Shown piece after piece: positions 8,450 to 17,142 of a DNA stretch of 32,221 bases. A program made the position numbers and the translations under genes. A model generated the notes under the pieces. The model saw nothing but the letters and a program-made list of their open reading frames with translations, was not told the origin of the DNA and ran no database searches. This DNA comes from DSNY01 sp016861185 (lineage in GTDB: Bacteria; Pseudomonadota; Gammaproteobacteria; Burkholderiales; Burkholderiaceae_F), in contig SZOR01000038.1 in NCBI GenBank assembly GCA_030263275.1, forward strand, positions 1 to 32,221, given 5' to 3'. Each line of letters starts with the position of its first letter. Position 1 is the first letter of the stretch.

Positions 8450-8770
8450 TCAGCGCTGCGGTCCGCTGCGCTCGACGCCCGGAGCCGCGTCCACGATCCA
8501 GACTGTCCGGACCAAGCCCTGCGCATCGAGCTCGTAGCGCACCGGCGTTCCGGCCGGAACGAGATTGGGTGTGACGGTCAGGTTGTTCGCATTGAGGATG
8601 CGTGCACCGGGCGCAAGACGGAACTGCTTGCCGTCGATGCTCACCAGCGGAAGCTGCAGCGCGGTGAAGCGGCCCTTCGGTGCGTCGGCCGGAATCTTGC
8701 GCGCGGCCTGCGCGGCGACGCCACCGGCGAAAAGCAGGGCGACGAGCAACGTCAGCAAGCGCGAGATCAT
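8450..8770 (-). CDS. small exported hypothetical protein
   Basis: This is a 106-residue protein with a clear Sec signal peptide (MISRLLTLLVALLFAGGVAA, then QAA) and a mature part of about 85 residues rich in beta-type sequence (ALQLPLVSIDGKQFRLAPGA, followed by NLVPAGTPVRYELDAQG). I do not recognise a named family; similar short secreted proteins occur beside miaB in Burkholderiales. It ends 7 bases before the miaB start and 18 bases after the tRNA-Met 3' end, so it could be read from the tRNA promoter. The ATG at 8770 is chosen because it starts the signal peptide; an earlier in-frame ATG lies inside the tRNA and is rejected. Confidence 0.75.
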   Translation of the reverse strand: MISRLLTLLVALLFAGGVAAQAARKIPADAPKGRFTALQLPLVSIDGKQFRLAPGARILNANNLTVTPNLVPAGTPVRYELDAQGLVRTVWIVDAAPGVERSGPQR

Positions 8771-8788
8771 GCGGATCCGGAAGAGAGG

Positions 8789-8865
8789 TGGTGGCGGATC
8801 AGGGACTCGAACCCCGGACACAAGGATTATGATTCCTCTGCTCTAACCAGCTGAGCTAATCCGCC
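8789..8865 (-). tRNA. tRNA-Met (CAU, elongator type)
   Basis: Read on the minus strand, the 77 bases start GGCGGATTAGCTCAGCTGG and end ATCCGCCACCA, with the CCA encoded. The acceptor stem has 7 perfect pairs. The anticodon stem GAGGA/TCCTT (one G-T pair) encloses the loop ATCATAA, giving anticodon CAT. The T loop is GTTCGAGT. The 5' end pairs fully (G1-C72), unlike initiator tRNA, so elongator Met is the best call; an Ile tRNA with lysidine-modified CAT cannot be fully excluded from sequence alone. Confidence 0.93.
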
Positions 8866-8902
8866 TGCCGAAGCAAACTCCGCCGGGCGGCGGAGGGCGC
8901 GA

Positions 8903-8931
8903 ATTATCGACGCTGACCGCAGTGCGGTCAA
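8903..8931 (-). promoter_or_regulatory. sigma70 promoter of tRNA-Met with an overlapping dyad
   Basis: On the minus strand, TTGACC (8931-8926) is followed by exactly 17 bases and GATAAT (8908-8903), a near-consensus sigma70 promoter about 38 bases upstream of the tRNA 5' end. The -35 box and spacer are overlaid by a perfect dyad, TGACCGCA-G-TGCGGTCA (8914-8930). The dyad lies where a repressor or activator would bind. Confidence 0.75.
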
Positions 8932-8993
8932 ATGACGCGGATGTCCGTGAGCGAGCGCCGCGGGCGCGCGGCGACAACTTGCCACGACGTAGC

Positions 8994-9064
8994 GAGTTGC
9001 GGCGAAGGCTGAGCTGCGCGTAGCGCAGGTCAAGCGTCGCGCAGCGACGCGGCCGAAGCCAACG
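8994..9064. repeat. third copy of the recA/sucD 3'-end core element
   Basis: This stretch shares the landmarks of the cores behind recA and sucD: TTGCGGCGAAGGCT at its left, GTCAAG in the middle and CGGCCGAAGCCA at its right. GGCT (9007-9010) pairs with AGCC (9057-9060). Hairpin CTGCGC-GTA-GCGCAG is at 9014-9028 and hairpin CGTCGC-GCA-GCGACG at 9035-9049. No duplicated gene end is recognisable on either side; it lies between the histidine-kinase stop and the tRNA promoter. Confidence 0.6.
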
Positions 9065-9067
9065 GAA

Positions 9068-9128
9068 ACAGCCGCGTCATTCCGGTTTCGCAAAGCCGAG
9101 CCTGCCCCCGCGAAGGCGGGGCACCGGG
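9068..9128. repeat. dispersed palindromic repeat (CCCCGCG/GGCGGGG type)
   Basis: GCGTCATTCCGG is followed by TGCCCCCGCGAAGGCGGGGC and CCGGGTTCCAG. This layout, a GTCATTCC start, a CCCGC/GCGGG stem and a CCAG end, is that of a very common betaproteobacterial intergenic repeat. It is related in style to the repeats around the GIY-YIG gene and before pntB. The rest of this 340-base gap between tRNA and kinase holds no gene I can support. Confidence 0.6.
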
Positions 9129-9205
9129 TTCCAGTCCAAACCAACGCGAGCGGGTTTCCGCCTGCTCCCGAGCGGCCCGCCAAGGCAGTCACGCAGCAGC
9201 CCCAC

Positions 9206-10816
9206 TCACGCAATCGGCAGCGTCGGCGGGCTCGTCAGCGTGTGCGTGAACTCCACGCTGATCAAAGTCCCGGGCAGACCGGGTTCGGTTCCGCGCGGGT
9301 TGTCGCCGAGACGCAGCAGCGCATCGTGCTGCTCGGCGATCTCGCGCACGATCGCGAGCCCCAGCCCGCTGCCGTCGACGTTGGTGCCAAGGACGCGGTA
9401 GAAGCGCTCGAACACGAGCTGGCGCTCGTGCTCGGCGATCCCCGGTCCCGTGTCCTCAACCTCGAGGAAGGCCGAACCGGACTCGGACGCCGTGCGCACC
9501 CGTACCGTGACGCTGCCCTGTTCAGGCGTATAGCGCAGGGCGTTGTCGACGAGGTTCTTCAGCAGCTCGCGCACCAGCACGGCCATCCCGATGATTCGCA
9601 CCGGCCGATTCGGTCCTTCGAAGCCGAGATCGATGCATCGCGTCTGTGCGAGCGGATAGCATTCGCGCACCAGTTCGCGCGCCAGCGGAACCAGGTCGAT
9701 CGCTTCGAACGCGCGCAGGTCGGTCGCGTGATGTTCGGCCCTGGCCAGCGCGAGCAACTGGTTGATCAGGTGGGTGGCACGCTCGGTCGACGCCGCGATC
9801 TGGCGCAGGCTGCGCTTCAGTTGGTGGGGATCGGTCTCGCGCAGTGCGAGCTCGGCCTGCGTGCGCAGCCCCGCGAGCGGCGTCTTCATCTGATGCGCGG
9901 CGTCGGCGGTGAAACGCCGCTGCGTCTGCAGGTTCTGCGCCATGCGCTCGAGCAGCTCGTTGAACGAATTGACGAGCGGTGCCAGCTCTTCGGGCGCGGC
10001 TTGCGGATCGATCGGGGACAGATCGTCGGGCCGCCGCGCCCGAATGCGCGCCTGCAGCGAGTTCAGCGGCGCCAGTCCGCGCGACAGCCCGAACCACACC
10101 AGGATCACCGCGATCGGCAGCACGACGAACTGCGGCACGATGACGCCGCGGATGATCTCGTTGGCGAGCTGCGAGCGCTTCTCGAGCGTCTCGGCGACCT
10201 GCACCAGTACGGGCTGGCCGCCCTTGGCGTTGCGGAACTCGACCCAAGTGTAGGCGATGCGCACTTCGGTGCCGCGGATCTGGTCGGAGCGGAACTTGAC
10301 CCGGCCGGGCGTGGGCGCGTCGTTCTCGTCGGGGATCGGCAGGTCGCGGTCGCCGGCGACGAATTCGCCGCGCAGCCCGAGCAACATGTAGTACGTGCTG
10401 TCGATCGTGTCGGCGTGCAGGAGTTGGTGCGCCGGCAGCGGCAGTTGCAGCGCGACCTGCCCCTTGAACTCCTTGACGTGGTCGGCCAGCAGCTCGAGGC
10501 GCTCGCCGAGGGTGCGGTCGAACGGCGCGTTGGCGATCGACTGCGCGACCAGATAGGTGACGGTGACGCTCATCGGCCACAGCAGCAGCAGCGGCGCGAG
10601 CATCCAGTCGAGGATCTCGCCGAACAGCGAACGCTGCTCGCCGGTCCGCCGCAGCGGATTGAAGCCGGTCGGCGCCTTTTCGCCGGTCGATGCGCGCCGC
10701 GCGGCACCGGGTGTGAGCGCCGAGGCGAGCGCGCGCATGTTGGCGCGCCAGCCGGGCCGGGCCGACGGCGGTTGCGGCGCAGGCAGCGCCGCGGGATCGA
10801 CGGTTTCATCGGGCAT
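9206..10816 (-). CDS. TctE/QseC-like sensor histidine kinase
   Basis: This 536-residue inner-membrane two-component sensor has transmembrane segments near 72-94 and 222-244 bounding a periplasmic 2CSK-type sensor region. HAMP is at about 245-300. The HisKA box is ADAAHQMKTPLAGLRTQAEL with phospho-acceptor His308. The HATPase has its N box NLVDNALRYTP, G1 box DTGPGI and G2 box GSGLGLAIV. The first 65 residues are proline/alanine-rich and may be untranslated; an internal start is possible. It lies 45 bases after its response regulator on the same strand. TctE-like proteins often sense tricarboxylates, but no transporter genes lie nearby, so the ligand is unknown. Confidence 0.92.
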   Translation of the reverse strand: MPDETVDPAALPAPQPPSARPGWRANMRALASALTPGAARRASTGEKAPTGFNPLRRTGEQRSLFGEILDWMLAPLLLLWPMSVTVTYLVAQSIANAPFDRTLGERLELLADHVKEFKGQVALQLPLPAHQLLHADTIDSTYYMLLGLRGEFVAGDRDLPIPDENDAPTPGRVKFRSDQIRGTEVRIAYTWVEFRNAKGGQPVLVQVAETLEKRSQLANEIIRGVIVPQFVVLPIAVILVWFGLSRGLAPLNSLQARIRARRPDDLSPIDPQAAPEELAPLVNSFNELLERMAQNLQTQRRFTADAAHQMKTPLAGLRTQAELALRETDPHQLKRSLRQIAASTERATHLINQLLALARAEHHATDLRAFEAIDLVPLARELVRECYPLAQTRCIDLGFEGPNRPVRIIGMAVLVRELLKNLVDNALRYTPEQGSVTVRVRTASESGSAFLEVEDTGPGIAEHERQLVFERFYRVLGTNVDGSGLGLAIVREIAEQHDALLRLGDNPRGTEPGLPGTLISVEFTHTLTSPPTLPIA

Positions 10817-10861
10817 CGTCGGTCGGATTATCGGCGCCGCGGCCGCGCGGCGCGGACGCCG

Positions 10862-11599
10862 CTATGCCGCGCCCGGCGGCACGGCGCCCGGCTGCGCCGG
10901 GCCGACTGCCGGCGCGTCGTTGGCCGCCTCGGCGGCGAGGCGTTCGAGGCAATAGCCTAGTCCGCGGACCGTGGCGATGCGGATGCCGCCGGGCTCCAGC
11001 TTCTTGCGCAAGCGGTGGACGTAGACCTCGATGGCGTTGTTGCTGACCTCTTCGCCCCATTCGCACAGATGGTCGACGAGCTGCTCCTTGCTGACGACGC
11101 GCCCGGCTCGTTGCAGCAGGACTTCCAGCAGGCCGAGTTCGCGGGCCGAAAGCTCGAGCGGCTGCTCGTTGATCATCGCGACGCGGCCTGCCTGGTCGAG
11201 CGCCAGTGCGCCGTTGCGCAGCACGCTCTGACTGGCGCCGAGCGCGCGGCGCGTCAACGCGCGAACGCGCGCTTCGAGCTCGGACAGCGCGAAGGGTTTG
11301 GCCATGTAGTCGTCGGCGCCGAGGTCGAGCCCGCGCACGCGTTGTTCGACGCTGTCGGCGGCCGTCAGAATCAGCACGGGCACCTTGGAGTTGCGCGCGC
11401 GCAGCCGACGCAAGACTTCCAACCCGGACAGCTTCGGCAGACCGAGGTCGAGGATCAGCAGATCGAAGGGTTGGGCAGTGAGCGCCGTGTCGGCCTCCTC
11501 GCCCGTGGTCACCACGTCGACCGCGTAGCCGCCGGCGCGCAGCGAGCGCGACAGGCCGTCGGCCAGCACCGGATCGTCTTCGGCGATGAGGATGCGCAC
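10862..11599 (-). CDS. OmpR-family response regulator (TctD/QseB-like)
   Basis: This is a DNA-binding response regulator paired with the kinase that follows it. In 245 residues it has a receiver domain with acidic pocket Glu7/Asp8/Asp9, phospho-acceptor Asp51 (LLILDLGLP), Thr79 and Lys101 (YMAKPF), then a winged-helix domain (LSARELGLLEVLLQRAGRVV, then EVYVHRLRKKLEPGGIRI and VRGLGYCL). The last 24 residues are an Ala/Pro-rich tail beyond the usual end near 220. It is divergent from recA across a 259-base gap. Confidence 0.94.
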   Translation of the reverse strand: MRILIAEDDPVLADGLSRSLRAGGYAVDVVTTGEEADTALTAQPFDLLILDLGLPKLSGLEVLRRLRARNSKVPVLILTAADSVEQRVRGLDLGADDYMAKPFALSELEARVRALTRRALGASQSVLRNGALALDQAGRVAMINEQPLELSARELGLLEVLLQRAGRVVSKEQLVDHLCEWGEEVSNNAIEVYVHRLRKKLEPGGIRIATVRGLGYCLERLAAEAANDAPAVGPAQPGAVPPGAA

Positions 11600-11757
11600 T
11601 TGATATGCTGCAAGCCGCCTTGGCGCGGACTTCGATGCCGAGGTCCTTGCGCGGGCGGGTTCTCCCTTGCCGCGGCAGTCTAGGCAGCGGGTTCGCCCGC
11701 TGCAAGCCGCAGGGCAGCAGCGTGCGTCGTTGCCGCGTTGCGCATCCGTGGGGGCGC

Positions 11758-11807
11758 TTGACGCCGATACTGAATGAAACTACAGTGACACTGTCATTTC
11801 ATTCAGT
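11758..11807 (+). promoter_or_regulatory. recA promoter with two tandem LexA/SOS-type boxes
   Basis: TTGACG (11758-11763) and TACAGT (11781-11786) are 17 bases apart, giving a plausible sigma70 promoter. CTGAATGAAACTACAG (11770-11785) and CTGTCATTTCATTCAG (11791-11806) both fit CTG-N10-CAG, the gammaproteobacterial/betaproteobacterial LexA pattern. The two boxes are near mirror images, so 11769-11807 as a whole is an imperfect 39-base palindrome with 11-base outer arms. Box 1 covers the -10, as expected for repression. A hairpin, GTGGCGC/GCGCCAC (11810-11828), follows in the leader. LexA control of recA is established; the double box is read from sequence. Confidence 0.8.
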
Positions 11808-11858
11808 TGGTGGCGCGCAGTGCGCCACTTCGATTCGGCGGCGCGAGCGGAGGCGACG

Positions 11859-12908
<1,050 letters not shown>

Positions 12909-13063
12909 TGTCCGCGAATGCGATTTCGGCGCAGGCTAACGCGCGAAGCCCGTTAAGGCGCCCGTCCCCGACGGGCGCCGGCCGGAGCCAAGACAAGATT
13001 CGCGAGAAAGTCGGCGTTGCAGCCCGCAACGCACCGGCGGTCGAAGGCTGAGTTGCTCTTGAT

Positions 13064-13534
13064 GTGACTGCGCGCGCAAAGGAGCCACCATCGCTGCTGC
13101 AGCGAGCCGTCGCGGCGCTGGCGCGGAGAGAACACAGCCGCGCGGAGCTGGCGCGCAAACTGCGGCGGCATCTTCCCGAAGGAGCCGATCCGTCGGAAGT
13201 CGACTGCGTGCTCGACGAGCTGGCACGCAAGGGCATGCTGTCCGAGGCGCGCTTCGCGGCGAGCCTCGTGCGGAGCCGGGCGGAACGATTCGGTACCACG
13301 CGGGTCCGGCAGGAGCTCAAGCAGCACGGCCTCGCTCCCGATCTCATCGCGCGGGTGACGGACGAACTTGCGAGATCGGAACTGACCCGCGCGCGCGAGG
13401 TCTGGCGTAAGCGCTTCGGCGTGCCGCCGCGCGACGACGCCGGGCGGGCGAAGCAACTGCGCTTTCTTGCCGCGCGTGGCTTCTCGACCGACGTCATCCT
13501 GCGGGTCGTGCGCGGCGCATCCGAAGACGACTGA
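13064..13534 (+). CDS. recX: regulatory protein RecX
   Basis: RecX binds and modulates RecA filaments. The 156-residue protein has the three-helix repeat architecture of the family: LARREHSRAELARKLRRHLP, then VLDELARKGMLSEARFAASL, then ELKQHGLAPDLIARV, and AKQLRFLAARGFSTDVILRV at the end. The start is GTG 13064, 12 bases after the end of the duplicated recA tail, with no strong ribosome site. It is probably co-transcribed with recA, with the inserted core element lying between them. Confidence 0.93.
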   Translation: MTARAKEPPSLLQRAVAALARREHSRAELARKLRRHLPEGADPSEVDCVLDELARKGMLSEARFAASLVRSRAERFGTTRVRQELKQHGLAPDLIARVTDELARSELTRAREVWRKRFGVPPRDDAGRAKQLRFLAARGFSTDVILRVVRGASEDD

Positions 13535-13621
13535 CGCGATTGCGCGCGCGGCGTCCGCCGCTGGGCATAATGCCGGTGCGCGCGACGCCGGTCGCGCGCG
13601 GCACGCCTGATTTCCGATCCG

Positions 13622-14875
13622 ATGCTCGTGGACTCGCAGACCGAGAACCCGCTTGGACGCGCGATCGTCGAACGCGCCGAGCTTCTCGCGGCGCACTCGG
13701 ACCAGCCCGACGCGCTGACAGTGACGTATCTGACGCCGGCGCATCGGGCCGCCGCGGCGCAGATCGCGGCTTGGATGCGCGAGGCGGGGCTGCAGGTTCA
13801 AGTCGACGCGGTCGGCAACGTCGTTGGCCGGTACGCTTCCGCGGATCCCGAGGCCAAGACGCTGATCACTGGCTCGCACTTCGACACGGTGCGCAATGGC
13901 GGACGCTTCGATGGTCGGCTCGGCATCCTGCTGCCGATCGTCGTGGTCGACGATCTGCGCCGCCGCGGCGAGCGCCTGCCGTACCACCTCGAGATCGTCG
14001 CCTTTGCCGAGGAAGAAGGCGTGCGCTTCAAGTCGAGCTTCCTTGCGTCGAGCGCGCTCGTCGGCGCTTTCGACATGGCGCTGCTCGATCGAATCGATGC
14101 CGACGGCGTGACGATGCGTGCGGCGATGCGCGCCGCCGGTCTGCCCGGCGACGAGGCGGCGATCGCGGCGCTCGCGCGCGATCCGGCGCGGCTTGCCGCC
14201 TACATCGAGGTTCACATCGAGCAGGGGCCGGTGTTGCTCGACCGCGGTTTGCCGCTCGGCGTGGTCACGTCGATCGCAGGTAGCGTGCGCATGTCTGCCA
14301 CCGTCACCGGCGTTGCCAGCCACGCCGGCACGACGCCGATGCCGATGCGGCGCGATGCGGCCGCGGCCGCCGCCGAGATGATTCTCGCGATCGAGCGCCG
14401 CTGTTCGCAGGCGCCGACGCTGGTCGGCACGGTCGGCATGGTCGGCGTGCCGAACGGCGCAGCCAACGTCGTCCCCGGCCGCTGCGAGTTCTCGATCGAC
14501 ATCCGCGCCGGCGACGACGCGACGCGCGACGCTGCAGTGGACGATGTCGTGCGCGAGTTGAACGCGATCGCACGAAGGCGCGGCGTTGCGCTCGACCTCG
14601 CGCAGACGATGCGCGTGCCGTGCGCCCCATGTTCGCCGCGGTTGATGGATCTGCTAGAGCAGTGCATTGCGCGCGCCGGCGCCGCGCCATTACGGCTGCC
14701 GAGTGGCGCGGGCCATGACGCGATGATCCTGCAGCGCGTGACCGAGGTGTGCATGCTGTTCGTCCGCTGCGGCGACGGGGGCATCAGCCACAACCCGCGC
14801 GAGACGATGACGGTCGAAGACGCCGAACTCGCCGCGCGGGTGTTCCTCGACTTCGTGCGGACCTTCAGACCCTGA
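13622..14875 (+). CDS. M20-type amidohydrolase (allantoate amidohydrolase / N-carbamoyl amino acid hydrolase family)
   Basis: This dinuclear-metal amidase of the hydantoinase/carbamoylase family has 417 residues, the usual size. Likely metal ligands are His86 (TGSHFDTV), Asp97 (RFDGRLGI), Glu131 or 132 in FAEEEGVRF, His198 (VHIEQGP) and a C-terminal His in ISHNPRETMTVED. The dimerisation (lid) part contains GVASHAGTTPMPMRRDA and NVVPGRCEFSIDIR. Allantoate, ureidoglycolate and N-carbamoyl-L-amino acids are all possible substrates and cannot be told apart by eye. It stands alone between recX and DUF2889, without purine-degradation neighbours. A CATAAT -10-like box lies about 50 bases before the ATG, and a terminator follows. 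Confidence 0.88.
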   Translation: MLVDSQTENPLGRAIVERAELLAAHSDQPDALTVTYLTPAHRAAAAQIAAWMREAGLQVQVDAVGNVVGRYASADPEAKTLITGSHFDTVRNGGRFDGRLGILLPIVVVDDLRRRGERLPYHLEIVAFAEEEGVRFKSSFLASSALVGAFDMALLDRIDADGVTMRAAMRAAGLPGDEAAIAALARDPARLAAYIEVHIEQGPVLLDRGLPLGVVTSIAGSVRMSATVTGVASHAGTTPMPMRRDAAAAAAEMILAIERRCSQAPTLVGTVGMVGVPNGAANVVPGRCEFSIDIRAGDDATRDAAVDDVVRELNAIARRRGVALDLAQTMRVPCAPCSPRLMDLLEQCIARAGAAPLRLPSGAGHDAMILQRVTEVCMLFVRCGDGGISHNPRETMTVEDAELAARVFLDFVRTFRP

Positions 14876-14946
14876 AGACCGGGTTGCGCGGCGGCGCGCG
14901 ATCCACCTCGGGTGGCCCGGCGCGTGCTGCGTGCTACCATCCTCGC

Positions 14947-14974
14947 GCCGGGAGCGCTTTGCCCGGCTTTTTTT
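14947..14974 (+). terminator. rho-independent terminator after the amidohydrolase
   Basis: Stem GCCGGG (14947-14952) with CCCGGC (14962-14967), a 9-base loop and seven T residues (14968-14974). It lies about 70 bases after the amidohydrolase stop and separates it from the DUF2889-sucC unit. Confidence 0.8.
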
Positions 14975-14998
14975 CGGTCCGTGCCTCGACGCACGCGG

Positions 14999-15589
14999 AT
15001 GTCCAGCTCCCCAGTCAGCGCCAACCGCCGCCGCCATGTGCACACGCGCGCGATCCGCGTGGATGCCTACGCGCGCGACGACGGCCTGTGGGATCTGGAA
15101 GCGGCGCTGATCGACACCAAGTCGCGCGACTTCCCGCTCGCCACCGGCATCCGCAAAGCCGGCGAACCCGTGCACGAAATGCGCGTGACGCTGACGATCG
15201 ACACGCAGTTGAACGTCGTCGATGCGCGGGCGCGCTCGGATGCCACGCCTTATCCCGGCTACTGCGAGACGATCGCCGCCGACTACCGCAAGCTGATCGG
15301 ACTGAACCTGCGGCAGGACTTCCGGCGCCACGTGCGCGAGAAGCTCGGCGGCACGCTCGGCTGTTCGCACCTCACCGAGCTGACCAACGTGCTGCCGACG
15401 GCCGCGATCCAGGCCTTCGCCGGCGAGGTCTTCAAGCCGAGCGACACGGCGGCCGAGGACCATCACCGGGCGCAGGAAAAACCGTGGCAGCTCGACCGCT
15501 GCCATGCGCTGAAGAGCGACGGACCCGCGGTGGCGCGCTACTACCCGCGCTGGTATCGGCCGCAGCACAAGACGCACAAGTCCAACTAG
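14999..15589 (+). CDS. DUF2889 domain-containing protein
   Basis: This is a 196-residue protein of unknown function. It carries the family's marks: an HTRAIRVDAYARDDGLWDLE opening, a LIDTKSRDFPL segment, EPVHEMRVTLTID, a CETIAADYRKLIGLNL segment and LGGTLGCSHLTELTNVLPTA. The ATG at 14999 (MSSSPV) lies just beyond the terminator; a longer frame upstream crosses the terminator and is rejected. It ends 10 bases before sucC, an arrangement that suggests co-transcription with the succinyl-CoA synthetase genes. Confidence 0.85.
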   Translation: MSSSPVSANRRRHVHTRAIRVDAYARDDGLWDLEAALIDTKSRDFPLATGIRKAGEPVHEMRVTLTIDTQLNVVDARARSDATPYPGYCETIAADYRKLIGLNLRQDFRRHVREKLGGTLGCSHLTELTNVLPTAAIQAFAGEVFKPSDTAAEDHHRAQEKPWQLDRCHALKSDGPAVARYYPRWYRPQHKTHKSN

Positions 15590-15599
15590 CGAGACTTCG

Positions 15600-16763
15600 A
15601 TGAAGATCCACGAGTACCAGGGCAAACAGATCCTCGCCAAGTACGGCGTGCCCGTGCCGCGCGGCGTGCCTTGTTTTTCGGTCGACGAGGCCGTGGCCGC
15701 GGCGAAACAGCTCGGCGGGCCCGTGTGGGTCGTGAAGGCGCAGATCCACGCCGGCGGCCGCGGCAAAGGCGGCGGCGTCAAGCCTGCGCGTTCAATCGAC
15801 GAGGTGAAGGCGCACGCGTCGCGCATCCTCGGCATGCAGCTCGTCACGCATCAGACGGGTCCGCAGGGGCAGAAGGTGCGGCGGCTGTTGATCGAAGAAG
15901 GCGCGGACATCAGGAAGGAGCTATACGTCGGCATGGTCGTCGATCGCGCGACGCAGCGCGTGTGCCTGATGGCTTCGAGCGAAGGCGGCATGGACATCGA
16001 GGAAGTCGCGGCGCATACGCCGGAGAAGATCCACAAGGTGTTCGTCGATCCCGAGCGCGGCCTTACCGATCGCGAAGCCGACGACGTCGCCGTCAAGATC
16101 GGCGTGCCCGCGGCGAGCGTGCCGCAGGCGCGCGCGGTGCTGCAGGGCCTGTACAGGGCATTCTGGGAATGCGATGCATCGCTCGCGGAGATCAATCCGC
16201 TGATCCTGACCGGCGACGGCCGCGTCGTCGCGCTCGACGCGAAGATGAACTTCGACTCGAACGCGCTGTTCCGCCATCCGGACATCGTCGCGATGCGCGA
16301 TCTGGACGAGGAGGACCCCGCCGAAGTCGAGGCGAGCCAGTTCGACCTGTCCTACATCCAGCTCGACGGCAACATCGGCTGCCTGGTCAACGGCGCGGGG
16401 CTGGCGATGGCGACGATGGACACGATCAAGCTGTTCGGCGGCGAGCCCGCGAACTTCCTCGACGTAGGCGGCGGCGCGACGACCGAGAAGGTCACCGAAG
16501 CGTTCAAGCTGATGCTGCGCAACCCGAAGCTGCAGGCGATCCTGGTCAACATCTTCGGCGGCATCATGCGCTGCGACGTGATCGCCGAAGGCGTGATCGC
16601 GGCTTCGAAGGCCGTGCATCTGAAGGTGCCGCTGGTCGTGCGGATGAAAGGAACCAACGAGGATCTCGGCAAGAAGATGCTCGCCGAGTCGGGCCTGCCG
16701 ATCATCTCTGCCGACACGATGGCCGAGGCGGCGCAGAAAGTGGTTGCGGCGGCGAAGGGGTAG
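15600..16763 (+). CDS. sucC: succinate--CoA ligase, beta subunit
   Basis: This is the ADP-forming succinyl-CoA synthetase beta subunit of the TCA cycle. It has 387 residues with an ATP-grasp domain: MKIHEYQGKQILAKYGVPVP, the KAQIHAGGRGKGGGVK nucleotide loop, metal-binding EINPLILTGDG, and the C-terminal CoA-ligase part with LVNGAGLAMATMD, DVGGGATTEKV and VNIFGGIMRCDVIAEG. Its partner sucD is normally a few bases downstream but here lies 379 bases away because a repeat-bounded GIY-YIG gene intervenes. Confidence 0.97.
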   Translation: MKIHEYQGKQILAKYGVPVPRGVPCFSVDEAVAAAKQLGGPVWVVKAQIHAGGRGKGGGVKPARSIDEVKAHASRILGMQLVTHQTGPQGQKVRRLLIEEGADIRKELYVGMVVDRATQRVCLMASSEGGMDIEEVAAHTPEKIHKVFVDPERGLTDREADDVAVKIGVPAASVPQARAVLQGLYRAFWECDASLAEINPLILTGDGRVVALDAKMNFDSNALFRHPDIVAMRDLDEEDPAEVEASQFDLSYIQLDGNIGCLVNGAGLAMATMDTIKLFGGEPANFLDVGGGATTEKVTEAFKLMLRNPKLQAILVNIFGGIMRCDVIAEGVIAASKAVHLKVPLVVRMKGTNEDLGKKMLAESGLPIISADTMAEAAQKVVAAAKG

Positions 16764-16767
16764 ACGA

Positions 16768-17126
16768 CCGTCGCCCCGGCGCAGGCCGGGGCCCAATTCC
16801 GCGTGAACGAAGCCGCCTACGTCTACATCATGACCAACCGCCCTTACGGCACGCTGTATGTCGGCGTGACATCCGATCTGGTGAGGCGCGCGTGGCAGCA
16901 CAAGGAGGGCTTCGTCGATGCGTTCGCGCAGAAGCACGGTTTGAAGCGATTGGTCTGGTACGAACAGCACGTGTCGATGGTCGAGGCGATCACGAGGGAA
17001 AAGCGGATCAAGCGCTGGCACAGGGACTGGAAAGTGAACCTGATTCAGTCGATGAACCCCGCGTGGGACGATCTGTACGACAAGGTGGCGTCATAACTTG
17101 GGCCCCGGCCTTCGCCGGGGCGACGG
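16768..17126 (+). mobile_element. GIY-YIG gene bounded by 29-base inverted palindromic repeats
   Basis: The left repeat (16768-16796) and right repeat (17098-17126) are inverted copies with one mismatch in 29, located in the loop. Each is itself a hairpin (GCCCCGGC/GCCGGGGC). They begin 4 bases after the sucC stop and 6 bases before the GIY-YIG start, and resume 1 base after its stop, so the unit is almost exactly gene plus ends. ACGA occurs just left (16764-16767) and two bases beyond the right repeat, a possible target duplication. The left repeat recurs identically at 29247-29275. Mobility is inferred, not shown. Confidence 0.65.
16803..17096 (+). CDS. single-domain GIY-YIG endonuclease family protein
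   Basis: This 97-residue protein is a stand-alone GIY-YIG nuclease domain. It has YVYIMTNRPYGTLYVGVTSD (the GIY and YIG halves as YVY and YVG), then RRAWQHKEGF with the conserved Arg and His, LVWYEQH, and EAITREKRIKRW with the catalytic-site Glu66. These short UvrC-like proteins are common in proteobacteria, often called excinuclease by mistake. The start is GTG 16803; no Shine-Dalgarno is visible, and the repeat hairpin lies directly upstream. It sits between sucC and sucD and is translated in the same direction, so it is probably carried on their transcript. Confidence 0.9.
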   Translation: MNEAAYVYIMTNRPYGTLYVGVTSDLVRRAWQHKEGFVDAFAQKHGLKRLVWYEQHVSMVEAITREKRIKRWHRDWKVNLIQSMNPAWDDLYDKVAS

Positions 17127-17142
17127 GCACGAGAGACTGCGC

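Noticed and set aside
8960..9064. A duplicated gene end around the third core copy
   Set aside because: I looked for repeated coding sequence on both flanks and found only 4-5 base CAAC/GTTG matches.
8827..9213. 128-codon minus frame covering the tRNA and the gap beyond it
   Set aside because: It overlaps the tRNA and its promoter and has no recognisable domain.
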